Source: Zwartia sp.
Lineage (GTDB): Bacteria > Pseudomonadota > Gammaproteobacteria > Burkholderiales > Burkholderiaceae_B
Direction: 5' to 3'
Assembly (NCBI GenBank): GCA_030653405.1
Contig: JAURZO010000067.1
Location: 1-20,277, forward strand
DNA: 20,277 bases
In this document: in pieces, positions 7,948-15,440 of the stretch
Numbering within the stretch: position 1 is the first letter of the stretch
Layout of the letters: the number at the start of each line of letters is the position of its first letter
Program-made: the position numbers and the translations under genes
Notes under the pieces: model-generated
The model's database searches: none
Told to the model about the DNA's origin: nothing
The model's input: the letters and a program-made list of their open reading frames with translations, nothing else

Positions 7948-9603
7948 TTAATTAAGCTTGTAGAGTTTTCGAAGCGATTGGATTTGATAATCAACGCGTT
8001 TCTTTTGTAAGCCTGTCATGAGTGTTCTATCGTCATGGCTAAACTCGCGCATGACATCTTCTTTCAAGGTGTAGCTTGGCCAAGCGGGCAAACCAGAGAC
8101 ATTAGGATTACCTGTTTTAGCGAATGTCGCCCAGCTTTTCGACATCAGCAATGAAATGGCTTGATCCTGCTTGTCATTAGCATCCGCTGTGGGCCACCAA
8201 TAAGAAGACCACATCCCCGCGCGTGCATCTGCTTTTGCTTTTTCAATGTAAGTGCATTGATCGACAGGATCTTGAACCTTTGATGGTGGCTTGAGCACAA
8301 ACTGCATGCTTCCAAATACGTAGGGAATTTCAAAAGTATGAGGTGTCCCTTGATGCGTATTTCTAATCGCAGGGGTTAAGTAGTTGAAATAGTACGCATA
8401 GCTCGGGGCGTGTTTTGAGGCAAAATCCGCAAGCATTTTGGTGCTGCCTCGATACCACGCATCTCCCATGACCTCAGCGGACAGGATGCAAGTATTCTTA
8501 AAATCTTTGTAGAGTGCGGTGACCTCTTCCAGATTTTGATTCATGAGCTTGGTAAAGGTTGCGACGGGAGGCGCCTGCGGCACCAAGAAACCTTGATCCC
8601 AGGAGTTCACACCGATAATGAAGGGGACTTTATGTTGTTTGCCTTGCGCAAAAACAGAAAGCGGGTCGTCCACCAAAATTTTCCCGTCAATCATCGGCCC
8701 TCCAAATACTCCCTCTAGAAAATCCTGAGGCGTCAGTACTAATTTATCGGCGGGCATTGCTCTGAGTTCTGCAAGCGTTTTAGCACCAACGATGTTCAGG
8801 TACTTTGCATCGAGTTCCTCAGCTGTCGCCAGCCAATGACGTCTGACACTCTGGCCTCGAATCGGTGATTGTTGGGCGCTCTCTGCAATGGCTTTATGAA
8901 ATAGGCCTTGAGCGGCAGGCGAACTCATTAGCCATGTCACGCTGCGGCCACCGGCTGACTCACCAAAAATGGTGACGTTATTAGGGTTGCCGCCAAAATG
9001 TTGGATATTTTGCTGGACCCATTTTAGGGCGGCGATTTGATCCATCGTACCGTAGTTGCCGACGGGTTCATTATTGCGCTTGGCTTCCTCACCTAATTCT
9101 TTTGGAGCGAAAAAGCCAAGCTTGCCTAGACGGTAATCCAGCGTCACGACGACAACGCCTTCTTTGACTAAGCCTATTGGTTGGTAGTAAGGCTCTGTTG
9201 CCGAACCGACAAATAATCCCCCGCCATGAATCCAGACCATGACGGGTAAATCTTTACTTGAGGGGTCGGGTGTGAAAACATTTAACTTCAGACAGTCTTC
9301 GCTACCTGGTACTAATTCCTCATTCATTCCTTTGATGGCAGGCTGAACGCATGCTTGCCCAAACTTGCTCGCATCACGCGTATCCGACCAATGATGGGGT
9401 GGGGTAGGTGGCCGCCATCTTAAATCTCCAACAGGGGCAGCAGCGTAAGGAATGTTTTTAAAGGCAGCCATCCCGTGCTCTTTAACGCCTTGCAATTTGC
9501 CATAAGTGATTGCGACAACGGGTCTTGATTCAGAAAAAACGTTTGCAAACACGGACGGTAGCAATAGCGTTTGAAAAACAATGAGAGTGAGAAGTTTGCG
9601 CAT
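7948..9603 (-). CDS. Secreted type-B carboxylesterase
   Basis: A 551-residue alpha/beta-hydrolase of the carboxylesterase/cholinesterase family, hydrolysing ester bonds of an unknown substrate. A signal peptide (MRKLLTLIVFQTLLLPSVFA) indicates export. The family order is clear: IPYAAAPVGDLRW, then EDCLKLNVFTP, then oxyanion hole HGGG at 126-129, nucleophile Ser216 in GESAGG, the acid-residue region GVNSWDQGF (Asp where many members have Glu), and the His region PHTFEIPYVFG. Length is normal for the family. The gene follows the outer-membrane barrel gene on the same strand after 50 bases and is probably co-transcribed with it. No direct-repeat site was found in that gap. It converges on the nitrilase-like gene. 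The context suggests it works with the neighbouring amidases on an external compound. Confidence 0.92.
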   Translation of the reverse strand: MRKLLTLIVFQTLLLPSVFANVFSESRPVVAITYGKLQGVKEHGMAAFKNIPYAAAPVGDLRWRPPTPPHHWSDTRDASKFGQACVQPAIKGMNEELVPGSEDCLKLNVFTPDPSSKDLPVMVWIHGGGLFVGSATEPYYQPIGLVKEGVVVVTLDYRLGKLGFFAPKELGEEAKRNNEPVGNYGTMDQIAALKWVQQNIQHFGGNPNNVTIFGESAGGRSVTWLMSSPAAQGLFHKAIAESAQQSPIRGQSVRRHWLATAEELDAKYLNIVGAKTLAELRAMPADKLVLTPQDFLEGVFGGPMIDGKILVDDPLSVFAQGKQHKVPFIIGVNSWDQGFLVPQAPPVATFTKLMNQNLEEVTALYKDFKNTCILSAEVMGDAWYRGSTKMLADFASKHAPSYAYYFNYLTPAIRNTHQGTPHTFEIPYVFGSMQFVLKPPSKVQDPVDQCTYIEKAKADARAGMWSSYWWPTADANDKQDQAISLLMSKSWATFAKTGNPNVSGLPAWPSYTLKEDVMREFSHDDRTLMTGLQKKRVDYQIQSLRKLYKLN

Positions 9604-9653
9604 AATTGATATAAAGTGGATTAACCTAAACCTCTGGTGTTCCTGTCCAAAGC

Positions 9654-10433
9654 TCAGAATCTAAAGGTGACGGCGACAGCAGCACCAAAAAGGTTCATAT
9701 CAACGTTGGTGCTGTTAGGTTTGAACTGGTAGTAGACGTTCTTGGCGACGAGCGATACATCACCCCACTCAAAGCTGCGACCAATCCCCAGGTAAGCTTG
9801 GCTTGTAAAGCTGGAGCTTTGCCCGGCACCTACATCGACATAAAAAGGTACGAAATAGTCAGAGTCTCCGAGGTTCCAGCGACCTTTTAGACCAGCAACA
9901 GCGGCGGTAATATTCTGCGTACTGCTTTGCTTGAGTGTGATCCCGAAGGCGGGGTCTGAGATCGTGGTGTTGGCATTTAGCCAAAGGTATCTGGCTCCAA
10001 TTAAACCGTCTAAATACAAAGATTTTGAATTGTGCAAGGTGAAACTAGGTGCGAGTGTGACCATCGACATCTTGACAGTCGTACTTGCGTTCAAGTCAGC
10101 CCGACCGATAACTTCGGAAGCTGACTTACCCATGTCTCCGTACATTGCGTCCAGATACAGACCAAATCTGTTTTTGTGCGCTTCTGCAACGACCATGCCC
10201 GCCATTTTAAGATCAGACAAAACATCCCCAGGTGTCAGTTTGAGCTGGCCAGACGACAGGTCATTGTGGGAGATCGATCCACGAATACCGAGTGCCCAAA
10301 GATAGGGAGTGATGCTGTAACGCCACTGATCTGTCTCCAGATTAGGACGCTGTGAGGCGCTTGGTATGGGTTGTGCACACACAGCCTGGGCTGTGAATAG
10401 TCCTGTCAACATCAGAGCGAAGCGGAGTGTCAT
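9654..10433 (-). CDS. Outer-membrane beta-barrel protein
   Basis: A 259-residue exported protein. ATG 10433 (MTLRFALMLTGLFTAQAVCA) gives a clean signal peptide and has AGGGAC upstream; a TTG six codons earlier is less likely. The mature part is an alternation of amphipathic strands and turns: WRYSITPYLWALGIRGSI, then FGLYLDAMYGDMG, then SLYLDGLIGARYLWL, then YFVPFYVDVGAGQSSS, and a C-terminal strand ending GAAVAVTFRF. A terminal Phe is the usual assembly signal for outer-membrane barrels. It resembles unnamed barrels of about 250 residues in many proteobacteria; no transport substrate can be read. It lies just before the esterase gene and just after the amidase gene and its terminator, so its promoter is unclear. 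Confidence 0.8.
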   Translation of the reverse strand: MTLRFALMLTGLFTAQAVCAQPIPSASQRPNLETDQWRYSITPYLWALGIRGSISHNDLSSGQLKLTPGDVLSDLKMAGMVVAEAHKNRFGLYLDAMYGDMGKSASEVIGRADLNASTTVKMSMVTLAPSFTLHNSKSLYLDGLIGARYLWLNANTTISDPAFGITLKQSSTQNITAAVAGLKGRWNLGDSDYFVPFYVDVGAGQSSSFTSQAYLGIGRSFEWGDVSLVAKNVYYQFKPNSTNVDMNLFGAAVAVTFRF

Positions 10434-10442
10434 GATTGGAGT

Positions 10443-10458
10443 CCCTATCAAAACCTGC
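10443..10458 (-). promoter_or_regulatory. Degenerate direct-repeat site at the barrel gene start
   Basis: On the minus strand this reads GCAGGT-TTTG-ATAGGG, keeping the TTTG spacer and the AGG cores of the other sites. It ends only 9 bases before the ATG and overlaps the ribosome site. That position does not suit an activator site for this start, so it may be a repressor-type site, a relic, or chance similarity. Confidence 0.3.
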
Positions 10459-10461
10459 GAA

Positions 10462-10495
10462 AAAAGGCGGGCATCTCATTCATGAAGATGCCCGC
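10462..10495 (-). terminator. Intrinsic terminator after the amidase gene
   Basis: GCGGGCATCT (10467-10476) pairs perfectly with AGATGCCCGC (10486-10495) around a 9-base loop. On the minus strand the stem is followed by CTTTTTT, giving a classic Rho-independent terminator 17 bases past the stop codon of the choloylglycine-hydrolase-family gene. Confidence 0.85.
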
Positions 10496-10512
10496 AGATG
10501 AGTACTTTTAAA

Positions 10513-11616
10513 TTATTTAATGGTTTCGTAAGTGGTTGTGCCCTTAAGATCCCATGACTTCATCGTTTTGCCATTTAGATCGTGATCTTTAAGATTGAAT
10601 TTTTTGATGTTCAAGCCACCAAATGGTCTGACGTAATAGGCCAGATTCTTGGAGTCAACGACGATACTTTCTTGAGTTTTTTCCCATCCGGCTTCACCAC
10701 CCGCATAAGCATCGCCTGCAGGAATCATGACGGAGCCCGGTGGCATATCAAACATGTTGAGAATGTGCCAGGCTGTTTCAACTTTGGGTTGATCTGCGGC
10801 ATATTTCTGTGCGGCCTGAGAGAAAATGAACGCCCGCAAGAAACGGCTGGGACTTAGAAAATCACCTGGTAGCCCATGTAAGCCACTGCCTGAACTGGGT
10901 GGTAGAAAGGTCTGACCATCTAGTTTGATCGGTGGCTTTTCAACAGGGGAGAGATTGACGTAATTGCCAAGATTGGCAAACTGCCAAGACATCGGTGGGT
11001 CGTTTGTCATCACACCTGACGGATTGTCTGAGATCGTGAGCTTGCCACCTAAATATTCAACCGTGATGCTTTTTCCATTCGTATCGTGCAGCGTTAAATG
11101 AACTTTGACGATACCTTTCCATTGCCCAAGGGATGCGTTATTGACAAAGATTTTGGGCAGTGCTGTTTTGACTTCATCCGTCGTGGCAAAGTTAGTTAAA
11201 ACCCAATTCAGCATTTGATAGGAGGCGATGCTATTTTTTGCATCTTCTCCTGTTGGGTTCTGGTACTGGGCAAAATTAGGCTGATTGAGCATGCCCCCGC
11301 TCAAGCCTTTTTCATTCATTCCATCGACAAGGACTTCAAGTCCAAAGGCGTTGACGCCAACGACCGCATACTTACCGGTCCAGTTCAGACCTGAGCCGAC
11401 AACGCCGTCAGGACCAACACCTTTGTACTGGTAATTTCTGGGGAAGAGAACGAGTTTTTCCTCCAAAGACTTACCAAACTCCATCGTTCTTGCATATACG
11501 TAGTTGCCATCTTTTTCTTTAAGCGTAAAGCTTGAGCACGCATGACTGATTGCGGGCGCGAGTGCCATGACACCAATTTGGAAAGTACATATTAATTTCA
11601 GCAGGCTGCGTTTCAT
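10513..11616 (-). CDS. Choloylglycine hydrolase/penicillin V acylase family Ntn amidase
   Basis: A 367-residue linear-amide C-N hydrolase. The start at 11616 (MKRSLLKLICTFQIGVMALAPAISHA) gives a signal peptide whose cleavage would expose Cys27 as the N-terminal nucleophile (CSSFTLKEKDG). Other family landmarks are YARTMEFG (Arg plus an acidic residue), VDGMNEKGLSGGML, VMTNDPP (Asn) and PSRFLRAF (Arg). In bile salt hydrolases the residue after RTM is Asp; here it is Glu. Gram-negative members of this family are known to act as penicillin V acylases or N-acyl-homoserine-lactone acylases, so an N-acyl amide is the likely substrate class; bile salts are less likely. Signal peptide plus context put it in the periplasm. 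It has its own direct-repeat site 72 bases upstream and an intrinsic terminator downstream. Confidence 0.9.
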   Translation of the reverse strand: MKRSLLKLICTFQIGVMALAPAISHACSSFTLKEKDGNYVYARTMEFGKSLEEKLVLFPRNYQYKGVGPDGVVGSGLNWTGKYAVVGVNAFGLEVLVDGMNEKGLSGGMLNQPNFAQYQNPTGEDAKNSIASYQMLNWVLTNFATTDEVKTALPKIFVNNASLGQWKGIVKVHLTLHDTNGKSITVEYLGGKLTISDNPSGVMTNDPPMSWQFANLGNYVNLSPVEKPPIKLDGQTFLPPSSGSGLHGLPGDFLSPSRFLRAFIFSQAAQKYAADQPKVETAWHILNMFDMPPGSVMIPAGDAYAGGEAGWEKTQESIVVDSKNLAYYVRPFGGLNIKKFNLKDHDLNGKTMKSWDLKGTTTYETIK

Positions 11617-11688
11617 GGAAATTCCCAGGTGAGGTTGAAACAAGGCGCAAATGAGCACAAGTGATCATCTCAAAACACTGAATGTTTT

Positions 11689-11704
11689 GCCTACCAAAGC
11701 CTAC
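11689..11704 (-). promoter_or_regulatory. Direct-repeat site upstream of the amidase gene
   Basis: On the minus strand this reads GTAGGC-TTTG-GTAGGC, a perfect direct repeat with starts 10 bases apart, ending 72 bases before the ATG at 11616. Both half-sites carry the same final C, unlike the T of other sites, so the two halves vary together. A possible -10-like GATGAT lies 19 bases after the site. Binding by the neighbouring OmpR-type regulator is inferred. Confidence 0.6.
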
Positions 11705-11725
11705 GACATTTGCCTGTTTAAGGGC

Positions 11726-12553
11726 TTATTCGGGAAAAATAAAGGTCATGCTGGCACGTGCACCCCATCCAGAAGCCCCACCAGGGACACTGCTCAAGTA
11801 GTAGCGTGCCCCCACAGAAAATGACACTGGCGTCTCTCCAAACTTGACAAGTTTCGAAACGGTGAAGTTCATTGGGTTTTGTGCGCGACGGACATCCCAA
11901 TTGAATGTTGATTGAGTATTTAATGAATAAGTCCATGCGCTGGGAGTCACATAGGATACAAACGGCTGATAGAACAGATTATTTGCGGTGCCATTTTCAG
12001 CACTGCCACCCGCACTCCATGTGTTGTAAGTCAATACGCCAAGGGTCCAGGGCGATTTCATTAATAAACCCACTGCACTGACACCTACACCTGTTTGAGA
12101 GGTACCAAAATTTGCACCAGAAAGGGACGGTGTACTTACAACAGGTCCAACACCCCAGATCAAGCCACCTGAGGACTTGGGTGAGAAGAAGCTTTCAATC
12201 ACGATCGGACCCGCTCCCGTGCCACTGTATCCGTTGACATTGTTGAGTGACTCAAATGTCATGACAGGTCTGAGAATATAGTTCCAATCGCGGTTGAGCT
12301 TGAGCGGGATTACAGGCTGGACGACTAGACTATTGCTAGTCCCTTTTTTATCAATGCCTATGTTGGCATCATAGTTGTACTGAAACGGCACCGATATTAA
12401 AGAGGCAACTGGGTTGGTGAGCTTTTTAGCTAAATCACTAGCATCAGTGTTGTTGGATTGAGCCAACGCCTTTCCAGTCAATAAACTACATGCTAAGCCA
12501 GTAACAAGAAAAAATGACAACTTCAATTTTTCTGATGTCATTTTAATATTCAT
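11726..12553 (-). CDS. MetA-like ("neuromedin U"-annotated) outer-membrane protein
   Basis: A 275-residue exported protein of a family often labelled transporter, neuromedin U or phenol MetA-pathway protein. These are outer-membrane barrels thought to let small molecules through; the role is not firmly established. A signal peptide (to about ALAQ, residue 32) precedes the hallmark DLAKKLTNPVASLISVPFQYNYD, followed by regular strands: LVVQPVIPLKLNRDWNYILR, then SGGLIWGVGPVVSTPS, then WTLGVLTYNTWS, then NLFYQPFVSYVT, then PVSFSVGARYYLSS. The end, GWGARASMTFIFPE, is slightly past the usual terminal Phe. The start could also be the Met four codons later; neither has a clear ribosome site. It lies between the regulator and amidase genes, with a direct-repeat site 155 bases upstream, and probably supplies the entry route for the hydrolases' substrate or product. 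Confidence 0.82.
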   Translation of the reverse strand: MNIKMTSEKLKLSFFLVTGLACSLLTGKALAQSNNTDASDLAKKLTNPVASLISVPFQYNYDANIGIDKKGTSNSLVVQPVIPLKLNRDWNYILRPVMTFESLNNVNGYSGTGAGPIVIESFFSPKSSGGLIWGVGPVVSTPSLSGANFGTSQTGVGVSAVGLLMKSPWTLGVLTYNTWSAGGSAENGTANNLFYQPFVSYVTPSAWTYSLNTQSTFNWDVRRAQNPMNFTVSKLVKFGETPVSFSVGARYYLSSVPGGASGWGARASMTFIFPE

Positions 12554-12708
12554 GTTTGAATTATTCAGGTGAGAGGTCGATTGAGTTGACCTTGCGAGCC
12601 AGAATGTTCTGTCTTAGCAACTCAACGGATTGTCTGGCAAGATCAATCAGCAGAAAGTGCAATGATTGATGGTCACGCCTGAAACGATAGAGGAGCTTGC
12701 TTTTTTTT

Positions 12709-12724
12709 ACCTACCAAAACCTAC
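12709..12724 (-). promoter_or_regulatory. Direct-repeat site upstream of the MetA-like gene
   Basis: On the minus strand this reads GTAGGT-TTTG-GTAGGT, the most regular copy of the repeat. It lies between the end of the regulator gene and the MetA-like gene, 155 bases before the latter's start. A run of eight A follows and a -10-like TATCGT lies 19 bases downstream, implying a long leader. Binding by the neighbouring regulator is inferred. Confidence 0.6.
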
Positions 12725-12738
12725 GGATCAAAAAAACT

Positions 12739-13425
12739 TTATACGATTTTTATCCGCGGAAATAATTGATAGCCTTCGCTTCTGATGGCACGTATCGTTC
12801 TACCTTCAATCCCTGCATCAGCTATTTTTTTTCGCAGTCTCACCACACGAACTTCGAGCGTTGCCTTTGCGTTCTCGTTTATTTCTGTTTCACCGCAAAG
12901 CTCCAGCAAACGGTAGTAGGGTAGATTGCCGTTAGGTGATTCATTAAGCGCTTTTAAGATCACCATTTCCTGACGGTTCAATTCAACTGTTTTAATTCCA
13001 GTGAGTGTCATCGTTCTGACGTGCAGCACGATTTCCTGTTGATCGTTTTGTTTGAGTAAGCGTCTTGAGACACTTCCGATCGCTGCCGTGAGTTCGGCGC
13101 TAGAGACTGGTTTGATCAAGTAGACGTCTGCACCGGACTCATAGCCCGCGATGCGATCATGCTCTTGGCTGCGTGCGGTAAGCATGATGATGTAAAGATC
13201 TGGATTTGCGCGTTTATAGCGTCTGGCAATACTTAAGCCATCCTCCCCCGGCAGATTGAGATCGAGGATGAGGATATCCATCACTGTTAGTGCAACAAGC
13301 TCATCTAGGTCTTCTGCAGACTCTGCCGTGTGAATGATATAACCCGCTTTTGAGAGATCTCTGACCAGAAGGTCCCTTAAATCATCATTGTCTTCAATCA
13401 AAGCGATTTTCAGTTGGGAATCCAT
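12739..13425 (-). CDS. OmpR-type response regulator
   Basis: A 228-residue transcription regulator. The N-terminal receiver domain (residues about 6-118) has the acidic pair Glu11-Asp12 (IEDND), phosphoacceptor Asp55 (LILDLNLPGEDG), Thr83 (MLTARS) and Lys105 (LIKPVS). The C-terminal winged-helix domain (about 130-225) carries the recognition-helix region KATLEVRVVRLRKKI and the wing RTIRAIRSEGYQLF. The ATG lies within the 3' end of the kinase gene (16-base overlap), which shows translational coupling and partnership. This subfamily usually binds two direct half-sites about 10-11 bases apart, exactly the spacing of the repeats found upstream of neighbouring genes and of the kinase itself. Regulation of those genes is inferred, not shown. 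Confidence 0.95.
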   Translation of the reverse strand: MDSQLKIALIEDNDDLRDLLVRDLSKAGYIIHTAESAEDLDELVALTVMDILILDLNLPGEDGLSIARRYKRANPDLYIIMLTARSQEHDRIAGYESGADVYLIKPVSSAELTAAIGSVSRRLLKQNDQQEIVLHVRTMTLTGIKTVELNRQEMVILKALNESPNGNLPYYRLLELCGETEINENAKATLEVRVVRLRKKIADAGIEGRTIRAIRSEGYQLFPRIKIV

Positions 13426-15251
13426 AGGACGAAAACAACACGCGTATTTTGAGGTTGATAGTCAATTATCCCTCCCAGTACTGTGACCAACTCATGTACG
13501 AGGTAGAGACCCAGTCCCGAGCCACTGATTTTGGTGGCAGAGGTATTTCTATAATATTTCTTGAACACTTGTTGAGGGTCTGGCTCGCCCATCATACCGA
13601 TATCATTGGCAAATAGTATCTGAAGGCCATCATTACCGTCATGCTGAGATGGTTTTACTTCGATATTTATCATTGAGTTGAGAGGTGAATACTTAAGCGC
13701 ATTCTCCAATAGGTTAGAGATCAGGACTCGCAGTATCTCAGGATCAGTATGAAGAGTGAGACTTTGCGCGCATTCGATCTGAATCCTACCCTCTGCTTTA
13801 AACTCAACCATCAAGCTTTCTAAAAAGTGATGCAGCAGTATTGTTTTTCTATTTGCTTGCATCGCTTTCGCATCAAGTCTCCCAAGGTGCAGACAACGCT
13901 CTACGATAAAGTTGATATTACTGACTGCACGATTGGCATGCCCTTCCAAGTCAGATCCAGTCACTTTTTCATCCATCACGAGCTTTAAAACAGAAAGTGG
14001 TGTCTTGATTTCATGGGACAGCATTGTCATTAACATCGCCTGTTCTTCACGCTGCTGTCGCTCATGCTCTGCCTCAGCCTTTAATTCAGTGGCTAAACCT
14101 GTTTGTATTTTCAGTAGAGCTCTTGCGCGATACTGTAATAAAAAGAAAAAGATGAGTCCGCTCAGCATGCTGTAGATGTGGAGCGAATGCAGTGCCAATT
14201 CCCCACCAGGGAGCAAGCCTTGTAGTGGCAGGATAGCCAGTGCCCATAAAGCAATGTTAAAGGTGTAGAACACTCGTAAGGTATTAATCGGTAACGCATC
14301 TGCACTTAAGGTTGATTTTTTTAAATTGACGCCAAGTGTTGCTGAAACCCAAAAAAATAAAATACCGATAAAAACCAAAATACTATTTAAATTAAAGGTC
14401 AAAGAAAGATCTGTCGATACGTGCATAGCGATTACCGCTCCCGACAGTATGAGTAAGATATTAAATCCGATGTTGTAGTATTTTTTTAGTCCATATTCTT
14501 GCAAAAGAAATTTGTTCGCTAATATTCCGACGAAGGGGTACAGGACGACTAAGGTACTAAAAAAATCATTCACCTTAACAGGGTCAAAATGTGTATCAAG
14601 ATAAAATTTAGCTAATCCGCTATGTAGCAGAGTGTGCAGAAAGGCGATGAATTGCTGAAGTGCAAATGCACCTAAAACTAACTCTCGGTGCATCAGCCAA
14701 GTGACGAGTAGCCACAACGCTAAAAGAAAGGTGAAGGTTGAGTAACCCGCGTATACAAGTAGCTCTAGGCGATCACTCTTTTGATATTGGGCGAGATCCA
14801 TCACTTCCGTATTCACCAGATAACTGCGTAAGGACTTAATCCTTAGGTAAATTTCTCGGTCGGAAGGGCTCGGAGCGAGTAAAAAGTTGTAGCTAATGCC
14901 CTCAATTGAAGAGGCACTCCCTGGGTGTTTGTTGCCGACTAAAGGCTGGGCATCAGGGGTAGTGGAATCATAGAGTTGGATTTCTTCAGTAAAGACGGGC
15001 CTGATTTTCACCACAAGAGACTGTGTCGTGGCGGCAATTTTTAACTTGATCCAATACGTTCCAGATTTATATCCCCCTGTGAGAACATCTTTATAGGGCG
15101 TAAATTGTTGTTTCTCCACCTGATCAATCGTCAGTAAGTTACTTTTGTCTTCGAAATAGGATCTGCCTAGCAGATAGCTGTCCGCGTACGCTAAATGAGA
15201 GCCTAAAAGGTTCGTCAGCGCCACAAAAATTATTAATATGATTTTTTGCAT
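13410..15251 (-). CDS. 7TMR-DISM sensor histidine kinase
   Basis: A 613-residue inner-membrane sensor kinase. Signal peptide (MQKIILIIFVALTNLLGSHLAYA), then a periplasmic jelly-roll 7TMR-DISMED2-like domain (about 25-155: GTYWIKLKIAATTQ, then REIYLRIKSLRSYL), then a seven-helix 7TMR-DISM bundle (about 163-375). A short coiled coil (KAEAEHERQQREEQ) leads into the HisKA domain with phospho-His413 (MLSHEIKTPLS), and the HATPase domain follows, with N-box NLLENALKYS (513-522) and G-box SGSGLGLYL (577-585). DISMED2 resembles carbohydrate-binding folds, but the ligands of most members are unknown. The gene is first in a kinase-regulator operon and has a direct-repeat site 51 bases upstream, which suggests autoregulation. 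The G-box and HisKA residues are intact, so the kinase should be active. Confidence 0.95.
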   Translation of the reverse strand: MQKIILIIFVALTNLLGSHLAYADSYLLGRSYFEDKSNLLTIDQVEKQQFTPYKDVLTGGYKSGTYWIKLKIAATTQSLVVKIRPVFTEEIQLYDSTTPDAQPLVGNKHPGSASSIEGISYNFLLAPSPSDREIYLRIKSLRSYLVNTEVMDLAQYQKSDRLELLVYAGYSTFTFLLALWLLVTWLMHRELVLGAFALQQFIAFLHTLLHSGLAKFYLDTHFDPVKVNDFFSTLVVLYPFVGILANKFLLQEYGLKKYYNIGFNILLILSGAVIAMHVSTDLSLTFNLNSILVFIGILFFWVSATLGVNLKKSTLSADALPINTLRVFYTFNIALWALAILPLQGLLPGGELALHSLHIYSMLSGLIFFFLLQYRARALLKIQTGLATELKAEAEHERQQREEQAMLMTMLSHEIKTPLSVLKLVMDEKVTGSDLEGHANRAVSNINFIVERCLHLGRLDAKAMQANRKTILLHHFLESLMVEFKAEGRIQIECAQSLTLHTDPEILRVLISNLLENALKYSPLNSMINIEVKPSQHDGNDGLQILFANDIGMMGEPDPQQVFKKYYRNTSATKISGSGLGLYLVHELVTVLGGIIDYQPQNTRVVFVLWIPN

Positions 15252-15302
15252 AGCTGATGGATTTTGCTCTAGGCAAATGGTTGGGATAGAAAGCTGGCAT
15301 CA

Positions 15303-15318
15303 TCCTACCAAAACCTAA
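15303..15318 (-). promoter_or_regulatory. Direct-repeat site upstream of the kinase-regulator operon
   Basis: On the minus strand this reads TTAGGT-TTTG-GTAGGA, two mismatches from the consensus, ending 51 bases before the kinase ATG. The TTTG spacer and 10-base repeat distance are kept. A -10-like TATCCC lies 14 bases after it. It would allow the regulator to control its own operon; this is inferred. Confidence 0.5.
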
Positions 15319-15374
15319 GAGCGCTTAGATACAAGAGTATTCACAATTTTTTGTTAATACCACTTAAGGTAAAT

Positions 15375-15406
15375 CTTCCAGACCCCTCTAGTCGAAGGCC
15401 TGGAAG
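15375..15406 (-). terminator. Hairpin downstream of the WrbA gene
   Basis: CTTCCAG (15375-15381) pairs with CTGGAAG (15400-15406), with an inner CCT/AGG pairing possible in the loop. It lies 34 bases past the WrbA stop on the minus strand. Only a short T run follows, so termination is plausible but not certain. Confidence 0.4.
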
Positions 15407-15440
15407 TTATCAGCGGACAGATGAAAAAAATGTCTAGTGC

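Noticed and set aside
9604..9653. CCTAAACCT near 9625 as a regulon site for the esterase gene
   Set aside because: The two half-sites are only 6 bases apart and lack the TTTG spacer, unlike the 10-base sites elsewhere.
9931..10305. 124-codon plus-strand frame antisense to the outer-membrane barrel
   Set aside because: It lies wholly within a gene with a convincing signal peptide and barrel pattern; its own translation shows no recognisable family.
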